A DNA stretch of 45,322 nt, taken from Weissella sagaensis. Its GTDB lineage: Bacteria; Bacillota; Bacilli; Lactobacillales; Lactobacillaceae. A program made the position numbers and the translations under genes. Positions within the stretch are counted from its first letter, which is position 1, and each line of letters begins with the position of its first letter. Below the pieces are notes generated by a model. That model was not told the origin of the DNA. It did no database searches and saw only the letters and a list, made by a program, of their open reading frames with translations. This document shows positions 23,886 to 33,407 of this stretch, one piece after another. The stretch spans positions 1-45,322 of the forward strand of contig NZ_BJDT01000008.1 in NCBI RefSeq assembly GCF_005405285.1, written 5' to 3'.

Positions 23886-26141
23886 ATGATTGGATTGGTA
23901 CCACTACCAGCAAGTGGCCCCACAAATGCGTTTTATGAATCATGGGCCGATTATTTACAACCAAAATCACGCATGTTTTTGTCAGTTTTACAGATGATGT
24001 GTCAAGGAATTGCGGATTTGTGTTATGACTTAGCAAACGCCGTACTAACCGCCTGGCATGCAGCTTGGAAACTAATGGATTTTAGTAGTTTGTTTACAGA
24101 AGCCAATGGTTCTGGACAAGATATGTCCGGATACGGATTAACCCAGTATATTGGCATTTTCTTTATGATTGGGATTATTATTTTAGCTTTGATGTTGGCG
24201 ATTCAAGTGATTCAATTTAATTTAACTTCCGGTCGTCGAGGCAAAGAATGGCCAGCCGGTATTGTAACAGCGGTGATTATCATTGCAATGGTCCCACTAC
24301 TCATTTCAGGTGGTACCCAGGTCGCTAAAAGTATGAATACGGAACTTTTAGGGGGTACCAGTACAACGAATGTTCGGTCAGGGAGTCATAGTATTTTGAC
24401 AGATATTTGGAAAAATAATTCTGTTGATCTTAAAAAGGTGGCTCAAGCTAATTTCAATGTGGATGATAAAAAGATTCATGATTATAGCCCAATTCAAAAG
24501 AATTCATCCAATGCAATTGTTAAGTCATCCATCTTTACGGATACTATTGATGACGATGCCAAAAAGGGTATGAAGGATAAGGCTAAAGATGTTTTTGCGA
24601 ATAAACAAGGAGAAAGCTCAATCAAGAAAGTCGATAAAGGCGGTTGGTTAAAAGGAACTGAAGAAGTTTACCCACGGGTGAAAGTGAACTGGATTGGGAT
24701 TATTGCAGCAGAGATTGTCTTTGCGATTGTTGGATTCTTAGCAATTATTGAACTAATTGTGCGCTTCTTCCGGTTAGCTTATTATTCACTAACCTTACTA
24801 GCATTAGCTTTTCGCGATATGGAAGGTAAAAAGGCGATGCAAATTCTGCATGTGATGGAAGGCAGTATCTTAGGCATGGCTTTGTTGCCTTTAAATTTGG
24901 TTTTATTTTTTGCTTTCGTACAGTGGGGTATAATAGCAATTAACGATCAAAATCTCTCTTGGGGACCTTATACTGTGGTAAGCGTGGCGTTATTGTTAGC
25001 TGCCGGTAAAGGGTTGTTATCAGGATTTGCTTTGATTGACGACTGGACGGGTATGCCAACGGGTCATGGTGGTACGGCTAGTGGCCTCATTGGTGCCGTT
25101 GCGGCCACCGCAGGTGTTGGTCGTGCATCCAAAGGATTGGCGGGATCGGCCGTGCGGACAGCGGGTGCTGTTGGACATGGTGTTGCCAAAGGTGGTCAAA
25201 AAGCAATGGCTGGTGGTCAGAAATTTACTAGTGGTGCCCAAGCTATGAAGGAAAAAGTTAGTCAAGCTGGTAAACGTGGTAATGCAACACAGCAAGCAGT
25301 ACAAGGTGGTGCCAGTGGTGGTCAAGGCCAACAAACAGCTACATCGGCAAATAGTCTTGGGACAAGCGGTTTGCCAATTAATGCAGCTGCTAGTGGACCA
25401 AATACCAGTGCAGATCACCCTGAAACAGCTAGTCAAGCAGCCGGAGCGACGACTACCGGTGCCAATACCACTAGTGATACGCAAGCAGTACCTGGTACCA
25501 GCGGATCACGAACACCAGCACAACCAGGGCGAGCAATCAGTGGTAATGCAGGTACCATGGCGCAAACTAACCAGCCAACCGGTGATCAACCTGAAAATGG
25601 CGGTGTAGTAGGTTCTGGTAACACAGCAACGGGTGGACAACCAGGGCTTATCTTACTAAATAGTGTGACAAGTAGCAGTGGCTCAAGCGAATCGTCACAT
25701 GCATCTGTAACTAGTCGTAATGGTAGTCAAGCAGCTGCAAGACCGGTAGTTAACCCACCAAAAACGACACCAATGCCGTCAGCTACTGGACGTCAAAGTG
25801 TTCAATCACGGCCGATGGGTTCATTTAATGGTTCAACGGTTGCACCAACAAGCACTAGTTCGCCAGCAATGCCTAATCAGCAATCAAGTCAGATGCAACA
25901 ACCACAGCCTAATCCAACGCCGGTACAACCAGTTAATTCAGTGGGAACTAATCGCCAACCAATTAATAATCAAGGGGTAACTTCGCAGCGGACAACTAGT
26001 CAACGAGGTACTGTTCAGCCAACTAACCGAGTGCAAACAAACCAACGCGCAACCAATAACACGTATAATAATCTGCAAAAGGAAGTGAAACAAGATCTAA
26101 GACAGGTTTATCCCCGAAAAGATAATCCACAACGTTCATAG
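23886..26141 (+). CDS. VirB6/TrbL-like polytopic membrane protein
   Basis: The 751-residue protein begins 18 bases after the coupling-protein gene. The first 400 residues hold at least five hydrophobic segments: IGIFFMIGIIILALMLAIQV, GIVTAVIIIAMVPLLISGG, IGIIAAEIVFAIVGFLAIIE, MALLPLNLVLFFAFVQWGII and VVSVALLLAAGKGLLSGFAL. An extracellular-sized loop lies between the second and third. The C-terminal 350 residues are low-complexity Gly/Ala/Ser/Thr/Gln/Asn/Pro, probably disordered. The layout matches VirB6/TrbL-family channel proteins of Gram-positive type IV systems. The tail's role is unknown. Confidence 0.82.
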   Translation: MIGLVPLPASGPTNAFYESWADYLQPKSRMFLSVLQMMCQGIADLCYDLANAVLTAWHAAWKLMDFSSLFTEANGSGQDMSGYGLTQYIGIFFMIGIIILALMLAIQVIQFNLTSGRRGKEWPAGIVTAVIIIAMVPLLISGGTQVAKSMNTELLGGTSTTNVRSGSHSILTDIWKNNSVDLKKVAQANFNVDDKKIHDYSPIQKNSSNAIVKSSIFTDTIDDDAKKGMKDKAKDVFANKQGESSIKKVDKGGWLKGTEEVYPRVKVNWIGIIAAEIVFAIVGFLAIIELIVRFFRLAYYSLTLLALAFRDMEGKKAMQILHVMEGSILGMALLPLNLVLFFAFVQWGIIAINDQNLSWGPYTVVSVALLLAAGKGLLSGFALIDDWTGMPTGHGGTASGLIGAVAATAGVGRASKGLAGSAVRTAGAVGHGVAKGGQKAMAGGQKFTSGAQAMKEKVSQAGKRGNATQQAVQGGASGGQGQQTATSANSLGTSGLPINAAASGPNTSADHPETASQAAGATTTGANTTSDTQAVPGTSGSRTPAQPGRAISGNAGTMAQTNQPTGDQPENGGVVGSGNTATGGQPGLILLNSVTSSSGSSESSHASVTSRNGSQAAARPVVNPPKTTPMPSATGRQSVQSRPMGSFNGSTVAPTSTSSPAMPNQQSSQMQQPQPNPTPVQPVNSVGTNRQPINNQGVTSQRTTSQRGTVQPTNRVQTNQRATNNTYNNLQKEVKQDLRQVYPRKDNPQRS

Positions 26142-26160
26142 AACCAGTCGGAGGTAAAAC

Positions 26161-26679
26161 ATGAATACAAAAATTAAATGGCTAATTAGTCTAATTGCAG
26201 CAGCTGTTGTTGTCGCTGGTGGTGTTTCATATGGTATCTACAAACACAATCAACCTTTATCAGATGAGGCTTTTAACAAATTGGAAATTGATAAGCAGTT
26301 TGAAAAGGCACCAGCTGGATATTATATACATTTACGCAAGGATGATCCCACACTATATCGGACGACTTGGTCAGCAAAACAAATAAAAAATTACTTTTTT
26401 AATAAATATAATATAGGAGTTAAAACTAGTGCTGACGGAATAACCGCAGAAAAAACTAAATTAGGAACTAATCACTTGTTTAACAACAATCGTTTAGTTG
26501 ATAAACAACAAGGTTATGGAGAAATTGGTCGTATTTATCATGAAACTTACGGTAACAGTAAATTTAATTCGGGAATGACATATTACTCTGACTCGGTTTA
26601 TAACTGGTACTTTAAGAGTCCAGAACAAGCACAAAAGGATCCTGACGTGAAGGAAAATGTAAATCAATTAGTCCGGTAA
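26161..26679 (+). CDS. Membrane-anchored hypothetical protein (172 aa)
   Basis: The N-terminus MNTKIKWLISLIAAAVVVAG is a signal-anchor with no lipobox cysteine, and the rest is predicted to be outside the membrane (Tyr/Lys/Asn-rich). GGAGG precedes the ATG. It is the last gene of transfer unit 1 and is followed by a terminator at 26767. Its base composition is more AT-rich than its upstream neighbours. No family is recognised; a surface-exposed accessory or exclusion protein is one possibility. Confidence 0.7.
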   Translation: MNTKIKWLISLIAAAVVVAGGVSYGIYKHNQPLSDEAFNKLEIDKQFEKAPAGYYIHLRKDDPTLYRTTWSAKQIKNYFFNKYNIGVKTSADGITAEKTKLGTNHLFNNNRLVDKQQGYGEIGRIYHETYGNSKFNSGMTYYSDSVYNWYFKSPEQAQKDPDVKENVNQLVR

Positions 26680-26766
26680 TTGTACAGTTTATTTCATTAC
26701 TCGTAAAAAAATTAGTAACCAAAAGTAGTTTGTTTAAACGGAAAATACGTATATATATAAGATACA

Positions 26767-26813
26767 AGTCTAAGAACCTGTGCTACAAAGCACTTAGTTC
26801 TTAGGCTTTTTTT
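26767..26813 (+). terminator. Terminator of transfer unit 1
   Basis: AGTCTAAGAAC (26767-26777) pairs with GTTCTTAGGCT (26797-26807), with one G-T pair, and an inner stem GTGCT/AGCAC tops it. A T7 run follows. Confidence 0.85.
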
Positions 26814-27002
26814 GAATATGAGATGATTTTTTCCTTATATATTAAGTAGTTATCTTATATCTTAGTGCTGGATTTCCTATCACTTTACAGTAATGAAAAT
26901 TATTTATTAGAGTAACTTTAGTCACCGAACAAGTTTAAATTTTCATTAAATTTTTTAAGCTATATTTTAGTCTTAGTGAATCATGGTGTATAACTGATAT
27001 TG

Positions 27003-27031
27003 TTTACATATATGTATTATTATCAATAAAT
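27003..27031 (+). promoter_or_regulatory. Promoter of the FemX-like gene
   Basis: TTTACA (27003-27008), a 17-base spacer and ATAAAT (27026-27031) form a standard vegetative promoter 25 bases before the ATG at 27056. It is unrelated to the 44-bp conjugation promoter, so this gene is probably an independently expressed insertion between transfer units. Confidence 0.5.
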
Positions 27032-27055
27032 ATAGGAATAGGTTTTCGAAAAATT

Positions 27056-28308
27056 ATGAGATTTAAAGAACTAGATAATCAATTAGACCAATGGGAAGAG
27101 TTTGTGGAAACTAATGAGTTAGGGAACTTTGGTCAAAGTAGTTATCAATTTGAATTATTGTTAAGTAGAGGTCGTAAAGCAAAAGTATTTGGTGTTGTGA
27201 ACGATACAGACGAAATTCTTGCGGGGGGGTCGTTAATTGGGACCCAACAAAATTAGGTTATAAGTATTCATTAGATTACGGACCAATTGTAAAGGATTGG
27301 GCTGATAAGGATGCTTTGCAATGTTTTTTTGATGGTTTAGTACAGTATGCTAAACATAATAAAGGGTTGTATTTAAGTGTGTCGCCAAATGCGATTTATC
27401 AAGAATTCGACAATGATGGCCAACCAATTTGTACACCTAAAAAGCAAATTCTTGATACGATGTGTAGTTTAGGGTTCACACATGAACCATTTAAGTATGG
27501 GATGCAAGATACTGGAGTGACAGTTTGGCAATATGTGAAAAAGATTGATGGTAAAACATACCCGGAAATAGCAAAGAGCTACCATAAGATGGCCAAGCAG
27601 TATTTAAAGAAGAATAAACTCTATCAAGTTAATGTGCGTGAACTATCTAGAGAAGAATTACCAATGTTTAAACAAATTATTGATGATACGGCTGAACGTC
27701 GGCATTTCTTGAGTAAAGATTTAATTTATTTTGAAACAGCGTATGATAAATTCCAGGATCGGATTAAGTTTGTAGTAGCAGAAGTATGCTTCTCGAAGTA
27801 TATTCAAGTTGCGACCGATAAACTGGAAAAGGCCAACCGTGATATTGATAGGTTACAGCAGAAACGTGAGACAGCTGCTAATAAAACGCGTATTGATAAA
27901 CAACTTAGTGAATTATTTAAACAAAGGGAAAATCATAAAGTACGCATTGAACATGGTAAGCAAATGCGGATTCACGTAGGAAAAGATGTAATTCCAGTTG
28001 CTGCAGCTATGTTCATCATTATGCCGCAAGAAACGGATTATTTATTCTCGGGATCATATGAAGAATACAGTGAGTTCTATGCACCTTACCAGATTCAAGA
28101 CTATATGTTACAAATTTCGCAAAAATTAGGGGTTAAAACGTATAACTTCTTAGGCATTGACGGTAAATTTGACGGTACCGATGGTGTGTTAAAGTTCAAG
28201 ACGCACTTTGAGGGTGTCGCACAGCAATTAATTGGTACTTTTGACATACCGGTAAATAAATTTAAATATAATATGTATATTAAACTGAAAAAATTAATCG
28301 CAAGATAG
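27056..28308 (+). pseudogene. FemX/FemAB-like aminoacyltransferase, frameshifted at G7
   Basis: Two frames together make a Fem-type peptidoglycan aminoacyltransferase of about 417 residues, the usual length. They are 27056-27256 (MRFKELDNQLDQWEEFVETN) and a downstream frame that includes KYSLDYGPIV and YSEFYAPYQIQDYML. The break is at a run of seven G (27183-27189). With eight G the text reads AGGVVNWDPTKLGYKYSLDY and continues without interruption. The two-helix coiled-coil arm typical of Fem proteins is visible (KLEKANRDIDRLQQKRETAA). Fem proteins add amino acids to the peptidoglycan cross-bridge from aminoacyl-tRNA. This could be a true pseudogene, a phase-variable gene, or a homopolymer sequencing error. 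Confidence 0.8.
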
Positions 28309-28428
28309 TGAAAATTTATTATGTTTTTTGACAAACCTAGCCTTAAAATAATTTAATGGAAGATGTTTTGTGGTGATTATACTATTACATAGTTGTAATA
28401 TTAATTTGGGTAAAATTTAAAACAGAGT

Positions 28429-28461
28429 GTTCAACGTAACTTTATGTTGAACGCTTTTTTT
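28429..28461 (+). terminator. Terminator after the FemX-like gene
   Basis: GTTCAAC (28429-28435) pairs with GTTGAAC (28446-28452), followed by T7. It separates this gene from the next conjugation promoter. Confidence 0.8.
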
Positions 28462-28484
28462 GTGCAAAATTGTTCCTATTTTTC

Positions 28485-28528
28485 TTTGGGACACTTTTAC
28501 ATAGGCTTTTAAAAATTCGTTACGATAA
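28485..28528 (+). promoter_or_regulatory. Conjugation promoter, copy 2
   Basis: This 44-bp block (TTTGGGACACTTTTACATAG at its start, TTCGTTACGATAA at its end) differs from copy 1 at only about three positions in the spacer. Its end is 44 bases from the ATG at 28573. It drives transfer unit 2, which encodes the secretion-channel proteins. Confidence 0.75.
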
Positions 28529-28572
28529 CGGTAGTTAATCAAAGAAATAAATTATTGAAAGGTGGCATTTTT

Positions 28573-28911
28573 ATGCAAGGTTACAATTATCGTGAATTTT
28601 CACCAGGTAACAATATCTGGCAGAAACAACCCCGATTGCTATTTTTAAATTTTGAACGTCTCGCCGTATTGGGAGGCTTTTTCCTCTTTACGTATATCAT
28701 GCTCTCCAAAGCATTTTCTTATCAATTTACTTTTTCCAAAGGCTTTTTTCTGGTGGTTATGGTCGTGACTGCAATTTATGCGATTCTACCAGCACCCAGT
28801 AACCCCAATAGTTTAGTAATTGATGAAGTGTTTGTGCGTGGTCCTAAAACCATTAGTTCACAAAGTCTTCATGGGTCGATGAAATGTATGCCACTGGAGA
28901 AGGAGGATTAA
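28573..28911 (+). CDS. VirB3/TrsC-like small membrane protein
   Basis: The product (about 112 residues from the ATG at 28573, chosen because AAAGGTGG precedes it) has two hydrophobic segments: LAVLGGFFLFTYIM and GFFLVVMVVTAIYAIL. It ends with a short soluble tail. Small two-helix proteins directly before TrsD/VirB4 occupy the VirB3 (PrgI/TrsC) position in Gram-positive transfer systems, where they anchor the VirB4 ATPase. The stop abuts the next start. Confidence 0.7.
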   Translation: MQGYNYREFSPGNNIWQKQPRLLFLNFERLAVLGGFFLFTYIMLSKAFSYQFTFSKGFFLVVMVVTAIYAILPAPSNPNSLVIDEVFVRGPKTISSQSLHGSMKCMPLEKED

Positions 28912-29556
28912 ATGGGATTCAAAAAAGCCAAAAAGCAAAAATTTTCTCTCAAGCAACTTGCTGAATTACGCCGGCCGCAAGTCGGTGTTTTAGATATATT
29001 GCCGTTTAAACGATTCGAAGGTGACGATAACTTGTTAGTGTTGGCAGGTGAAAACAAACAAGATGCTGGCTATATGGACATGTTAACGATTTACGGGAAG
29101 GATTTAGATTTCGTTTATGGGGTCGGTTCTGAAGGGGCTTCTAATATTATTCGAGATTATCACTTACTGCTCAATACGTTTACCAGTGATTTTGATATTA
29201 TCATCACACGAATGGCAGCAGAAACAACGATTCAACAACGGGCTTGGTTAGCCAATCGGCAAGCGATTGATCAAGAAATGGCACAGACTACTGATCAACG
29301 TCGTTACCGTCAATTACAACTGCGTTATCAATTAGTTACTCGCCAAATAGAAAGTTTACGGCATGTAGCAGAAAACGTGAAGCACCAAAGCTATACAGCA
29401 TTTATTTACGGGGAGTCCGCAGCCGAAACCCGGACCGCCAGAGAAATCTTTATGAGTTCTGGCGGGCGGGCAATCACAGCTCAACCAATGTTATTAGATA
29501 AAAAAAAGACGATGTTGCAAATCTTACAAGATCCAACACAACAACTAAATCAATAG
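28912..29556 (+). CDS. trsD: TrsD-like protein (detached VirB4 N-terminal domain)
   Basis: The 214-residue cytoplasmic protein begins MGFKKAKKQKFSLKQLAELR and has a helical middle (RRYRQLQLRYQLVTRQIESL). It resembles the TrsD/VirB4 N-terminal domain, which here is a separate protein directly before the ATPase gene. It probably links VirB4 to the membrane components. GGAGG at the end of the preceding gene serves as its ribosome site. Confidence 0.7.
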   Translation: MGFKKAKKQKFSLKQLAELRRPQVGVLDILPFKRFEGDDNLLVLAGENKQDAGYMDMLTIYGKDLDFVYGVGSEGASNIIRDYHLLLNTFTSDFDIIITRMAAETTIQQRAWLANRQAIDQEMAQTTDQRRYRQLQLRYQLVTRQIESLRHVAENVKHQSYTAFIYGESAAETRTAREIFMSSGGRAITAQPMLLDKKKTMLQILQDPTQQLNQ

Positions 29557-29574
29557 CTAAAAAGGAGGCTCCTT

Positions 29575-31527
29575 ATGAAACGCAGTGTTGCGGCTAAATT
29601 ACGCAATCAAGGGTATGACTTAGATTTAATCTGGCAGGTTCAAAATCCGAGTCCAACTATTTACCATTCAGATTATATTCATTTTGGTAATGGAGTCGGC
29701 ACCATCGTGACGATTTATGATTATCCCAAAGAGACCCAACAACAAATGTGGTTCCGTAATCTGCTGGATACGGATAACACGATTACGATTCTTAAAGTGG
29801 GTACCGAAAGTCGTGCCAAAGTAGAAAAAGCCTTGCAAGACGCAGCTAATGCTAACAATGCAATTTTAGGAGATAAATGGCAAAATGACCAACGCAAGCT
29901 GTTGGCCAGCAATGAATATCAACAAAATATGGCCGATTTAAACGATGCGTTGAATGGCCAAGAAATTTATAAGCGTTTGTATGTCCGCGTGTTATTTACG
30001 GAACGTACGATTGAAAAATTACGCACAAAACTAGACGCCTTCCGCCAACGGTTGAGTAACTATAAATCAATGGTTTATGCCGGTGAAATGGCTAACCACA
30101 TGCGTCAATTCTTTGTACCTGCAATGAAAGTACAAGATTTAGCGTTGAAAGATAAGGGTTTTCCGATGAAATCTTACTCATTGGCGGGTACCTATGCCTT
30201 TAATCAAACGTTTTTGGCAGACGCGCGTGGTGCAAACTTGGCCACGACGTTTCAAGGTGGCGAAGTGACGTTTGACCCGAGCCACTCTGATGGTAAACAC
30301 CGCACAACGGCTTATAACTTAACCATTGGTGACGCCGGTTCAGGAAAATCAACCTGGATGCATCAACAATTAGATCCACTCTTTGCCCGTGGTGATACGA
30401 TTTGGTTATTTGATCGGACCCGTCGCTATTTCCCACATATTCAACAATTAGGGGGGCTGATTTTAACGATGGATGGTTCCCAAAATCGGGTTAATATCCT
30501 TCATGTCTTCGGGACGGTCCTAGATGAAAATGGCCAAATTGATGTGATTAATTCTTTCTTACAACACTTAGAAAAAGTCAAAACGTATTATGCCACGTTA
30601 AATCCTGAAGCAGGTGTTGGTGAATTAAATCTATTCATGGATGAATTACGTCGCTTTTATATCGAAGATCAAGAAATATGGTCATATTCACCAGAAGATC
30701 ACCCAGAAGAATTACGGATTATTGGTTTGGATGCCAATGCTTATCCGACGTTAGAAACATTTATCAGTTATCTGCAAGCGCGTCTGTTGAATGCTCGTGA
30801 TTTTACGGGGAATAATCGGGAACGACTAGATAACATTGTGATGGTCCTTAATAATCTATTAAACCAGTATGGTTCAAAGGTTAATGGGCATACAAACGTT
30901 CCTGATTTATCAAATGAACAACTTATCATGTTCGATACTGCTGGGATGTCCGAATGGGACCCCAAGGTTTATGCAGCCCAGTATTTTAGTATTATGTCCT
31001 TGATGAATTCCTATGTCGTGATGAATGGGTATGAACAACTTGCACGTGAACAGCGTGGTGAGTTCACCAAAGAAACCGTCGCAGATGGTACAGCAGCTCC
31101 TAAATATTTTTGGTGGATTCAGGATGAAGCGGATGACGTCATCAATTATACGAATCCATTAGGCATTTCCTTTGCCGACAAAATGATGCAACAGCAACGT
31201 AAGAATTATTTTGGCTTGTTTATGATTTTCCCAGGACTTAAAAACGTGTTACCAACAGGACAACAACAAGATTCAGAAGAAGCCCGTGCCATGACCGATT
31301 TTTTCAATCGTTTTCAAAATCATCACATTGGACGGTTACCAGAAGATGATAAAAACCGTTATGCCAACGTGACGAGTCGTTCAGATGCCACGCCGGATCA
31401 ATTAAATACTTTACCAATGCTACAAGTAGGACAATTCTTACTAATCTTACGTGGCTTCCAGTCCATCTTTATTACGGCTTATCGACCAACCGATGATGAA
31501 CTACGGATGTATGGTGGGGGTATCTAA
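29575..31527 (+). CDS. trsE: VirB4/TrsE-type ATPase
   Basis: The 650-residue protein carries the VirB4 ATPase core. TIGDAGSGKSTWMHQ (about residue 250) is Walker A, and YFWWIQDEADDVINY (about 511) is Walker B with the catalytic acidic pair. FPGLKNVLPTG and the late DDELRMYGGG are also typical. VirB4 powers pilus or channel assembly and substrate transfer. AAGGAGG precedes the ATG, 18 bases after trsD. It is the most confidently identified secretion gene in unit 2. Confidence 0.92.
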   Translation: MKRSVAAKLRNQGYDLDLIWQVQNPSPTIYHSDYIHFGNGVGTIVTIYDYPKETQQQMWFRNLLDTDNTITILKVGTESRAKVEKALQDAANANNAILGDKWQNDQRKLLASNEYQQNMADLNDALNGQEIYKRLYVRVLFTERTIEKLRTKLDAFRQRLSNYKSMVYAGEMANHMRQFFVPAMKVQDLALKDKGFPMKSYSLAGTYAFNQTFLADARGANLATTFQGGEVTFDPSHSDGKHRTTAYNLTIGDAGSGKSTWMHQQLDPLFARGDTIWLFDRTRRYFPHIQQLGGLILTMDGSQNRVNILHVFGTVLDENGQIDVINSFLQHLEKVKTYYATLNPEAGVGELNLFMDELRRFYIEDQEIWSYSPEDHPEELRIIGLDANAYPTLETFISYLQARLLNARDFTGNNRERLDNIVMVLNNLLNQYGSKVNGHTNVPDLSNEQLIMFDTAGMSEWDPKVYAAQYFSIMSLMNSYVVMNGYEQLAREQRGEFTKETVADGTAAPKYFWWIQDEADDVINYTNPLGISFADKMMQQQRKNYFGLFMIFPGLKNVLPTGQQQDSEEARAMTDFFNRFQNHHIGRLPEDDKNRYANVTSRSDATPDQLNTLPMLQVGQFLLILRGFQSIFITAYRPTDDELRMYGGGI

Positions 31528-31528
31528 T

Positions 31529-31753
31529 ATGAGTAAAAAAGAAAAGAAACCAGCAGTCAGTCGTTTGCATCGGTACAAGCCCAGTACGATTCGTGCTGAT
31601 GCAGAACGTGATTACCAGCACTATAAGGAGACGGGTGAGTGGCCTAAAAAAGATCCAGCTGTGGTGAAACGCACACTGCGCTTATTATTAATCACCGTCG
31701 TGATTTTCTTAGTGTTGGGCATTATGCTGTTGCTGCAAGCGATTGGGGGTTAG
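31529..31753 (+). CDS. Single-pass membrane protein (74 aa), TrsF-like position
   Basis: Read from the ATG at 31529, which directly follows the VirB4 stop, the product has a basic cytoplasmic N-terminus (MSKKEKKPAVSRLHRYKPST) and one C-terminal membrane helix (LLLITVVIFLVLGIMLLLQA). A longer frame open upstream only overlaps the ATPase gene and is not expected to be used. It lies between VirB4 and the cell-wall hydrolase. Function is unassigned. Confidence 0.7.
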   Translation: MSKKEKKPAVSRLHRYKPSTIRADAERDYQHYKETGEWPKKDPAVVKRTLRLLLITVVIFLVLGIMLLLQAIGG

Positions 31754-31756
31754 CCG

Positions 31757-32986
31757 ATGAAAAAAGCCATTACAGTTTGGTTTTGGGTTAAAATTTTAAT
31801 TCCGGTACTACTTGTTTTACTGGGTTTGTTTTTCTTTTTTCTGGTGGTCATTAACTTATTAGCCGGTGGCGGCGGTGATGATAGTAGCGTCTGTTACACC
31901 AGCAATAACGATACACCGTCCGGTGCAGGCATTGGGGGTGATTGGAAAGACAGTAAGTCCAATACCCACAAAGCAATGCAAACTGCAGCTGATAAATTTA
32001 AAAATGAGCTCCATATGAGTGGTGATAACATTGCCGCTGCGTTAGCCATTGGTTTGCGTGAAAGTCAATTCAATCCCAAAGCTGTTAATCCTGGCGGGCA
32101 AGTGAAAGGCATTTGGCAATGGGGTGCCGGTAATGTGAATGGTAATCGGTATAAAGATACGCAAGACAATGTGGATAGTCAAATCAACTTAGCCATTAAA
32201 GAATTGAAAACAACGCATGCAGCGACGTTATCGGATATGCACAACGCTGACTTAACCCATTCACTGGAAGCCTGGGACGTGCATTTTGAAGGTGTTGCTG
32301 CTTCTGATCCGCAACGAAAAGCCACGGAAACCTTAGCTACAGCACAGAAGGTCAAAAAAGTTTTTAAGCTAGATTTTTCTGGTAGTTTAATAGATTTAAC
32401 GGGTGGTGATTCAAACACAGCTCAAGGTGGGGCAACCTTAAATCCAAATAATTGCCCACCTGCAATGGGGACAAGTTCTGGTTTGCCAATTAAAGGTCAG
32501 TACAATATCACCGGTGGGTATCCCAATTACCAAGGTGCCGGCGGTAGCCCACATTATGGGGTGGATTTCCAATCGGTCGGCGCAAAGGAAACGGGTGATT
32601 CCAGCAACGTTTATGCCGTTGCTGACGGTAAGGTGTATGCCAAAACCTCGGATTCAACCGGTGGTAATTATGTCGTGATTAAAAATAATGATGGCAGTTA
32701 TACCTATTACGGTCACGCCCCTTCACAAAGTGCCATCGTCGTTAATAAAGGGGATACCGTCCATAAAGGGCAACATATTTCACACCAAGGACAAACTGGA
32801 TTAGCAACAGGTGTGCACGTGCATTTCGGTGTCAACAAAAAGAAGCCGGCCTTTGCCCCACAATCTGATGGTTTAGTTAGTGGTGGTGATTATCTATCAA
32901 AGGTACCCCGCAAAGCGGTCCCAGCTAAAGGCCAAACCGTACCTGCCGGACCATTTTCAACGGATCAAACCAAAGACAAAAAGTAG
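31757..32986 (+). CDS. Bifunctional cell-wall hydrolase (lysozyme-like plus M23)
   Basis: The 409-residue protein has an N-terminal membrane anchor (IPVLLVLLGLFFFFLVVINL). A lysozyme/transglycosylase-like domain follows around residues 60-205 (AAALAIGLRESQFNP with a plausible catalytic Glu). The C-terminal domain is an M23 metallopeptidase with PHYGVDFQ (about residue 263) and VHVHFGV (about 352), the HxxxD and HxH zinc ligands. Such VirB1/TrsG-type enzymes open the peptidoglycan for the transfer channel. It follows the 74-aa gene after three bases. Confidence 0.88.
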   Translation: MKKAITVWFWVKILIPVLLVLLGLFFFFLVVINLLAGGGGDDSSVCYTSNNDTPSGAGIGGDWKDSKSNTHKAMQTAADKFKNELHMSGDNIAAALAIGLRESQFNPKAVNPGGQVKGIWQWGAGNVNGNRYKDTQDNVDSQINLAIKELKTTHAATLSDMHNADLTHSLEAWDVHFEGVAASDPQRKATETLATAQKVKKVFKLDFSGSLIDLTGGDSNTAQGGATLNPNNCPPAMGTSSGLPIKGQYNITGGYPNYQGAGGSPHYGVDFQSVGAKETGDSSNVYAVADGKVYAKTSDSTGGNYVVIKNNDGSYTYYGHAPSQSAIVVNKGDTVHKGQHISHQGQTGLATGVHVHFGVNKKKPAFAPQSDGLVSGGDYLSKVPRKAVPAKGQTVPAGPFSTDQTKDKK

Positions 32987-32990
32987 GTGA

Positions 32991-33401
32991 ATGATGAAAG
33001 TTAAACAATATGCAAAAACAATTGTCGTCTTATTAGCCAGTCTAGCAATTGCAGCTGGTGGATATTGGACCTGGCAGAACTACACTTACCATGACACCAA
33101 GCAACCGCAACAAATTTTACGGCAACAACAAACAACGCAAGATGACGTTGTGTTGATTTTCCACAAAACCGGTTGTCCCGACTGTCAGCAAGTCGTCCGC
33201 CAAGTCAATCGAACGATTAAACAAGGCCAAGCCGATCATTATGTGATTGTCGACACGAAAGACTCAAAATTATATCAAAAATACAACGTCATTGAAGTGC
33301 CAACTGCGATTCATTTAAGAGGTAGTCAAGAAGTAGCGCGGTACTCGGGGGCCAATAATCCCCAACGATTGACAAAAGTTATTAAAGCAATAAAGGAGTA
33401 A
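32991..33401 (+). CDS. Membrane-anchored thioredoxin-like protein
   Basis: The 136-residue protein has an N-terminal anchor (TIVVLLASLAIAAGGYWTW) and a thioredoxin-like domain with TGCPDCQQ (CxxC, about residues 62-65) and a cis-Pro region EVPTAIH. It probably acts outside the membrane as a disulfide oxidoreductase or holdase for transfer proteins. Similar genes accompany TrsG in Gram-positive plasmids. ATGs at 32991 and 32994 are both possible, with TAGGTGA upstream. Confidence 0.82.
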   Translation: MMKVKQYAKTIVVLLASLAIAAGGYWTWQNYTYHDTKQPQQILRQQQTTQDDVVLIFHKTGCPDCQQVVRQVNRTIKQGQADHYVIVDTKDSKLYQKYNVIEVPTAIHLRGSQEVARYSGANNPQRLTKVIKAIKE

Positions 33402-33407
33402 AGGTTG

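Larger units (their letters stand above)
26680..27055. other. Intergenic AT-rich spacer (terminator and promoter inside)
   Basis: No gene is credible in these 376 bases. They hold the terminator of transfer unit 1 (26767-26813) and the promoter of the FemX-like gene (27003-27031). The AT-rich middle part shows nothing recognisable. Confidence 0.6.

Noticed and set aside
28555..28572. TTG start six codons upstream for the VirB3-like gene
   Set aside because: The AAAGGTGG site lies inside this extension and is correctly placed for the ATG at 28573, which also keeps the constant promoter spacing.
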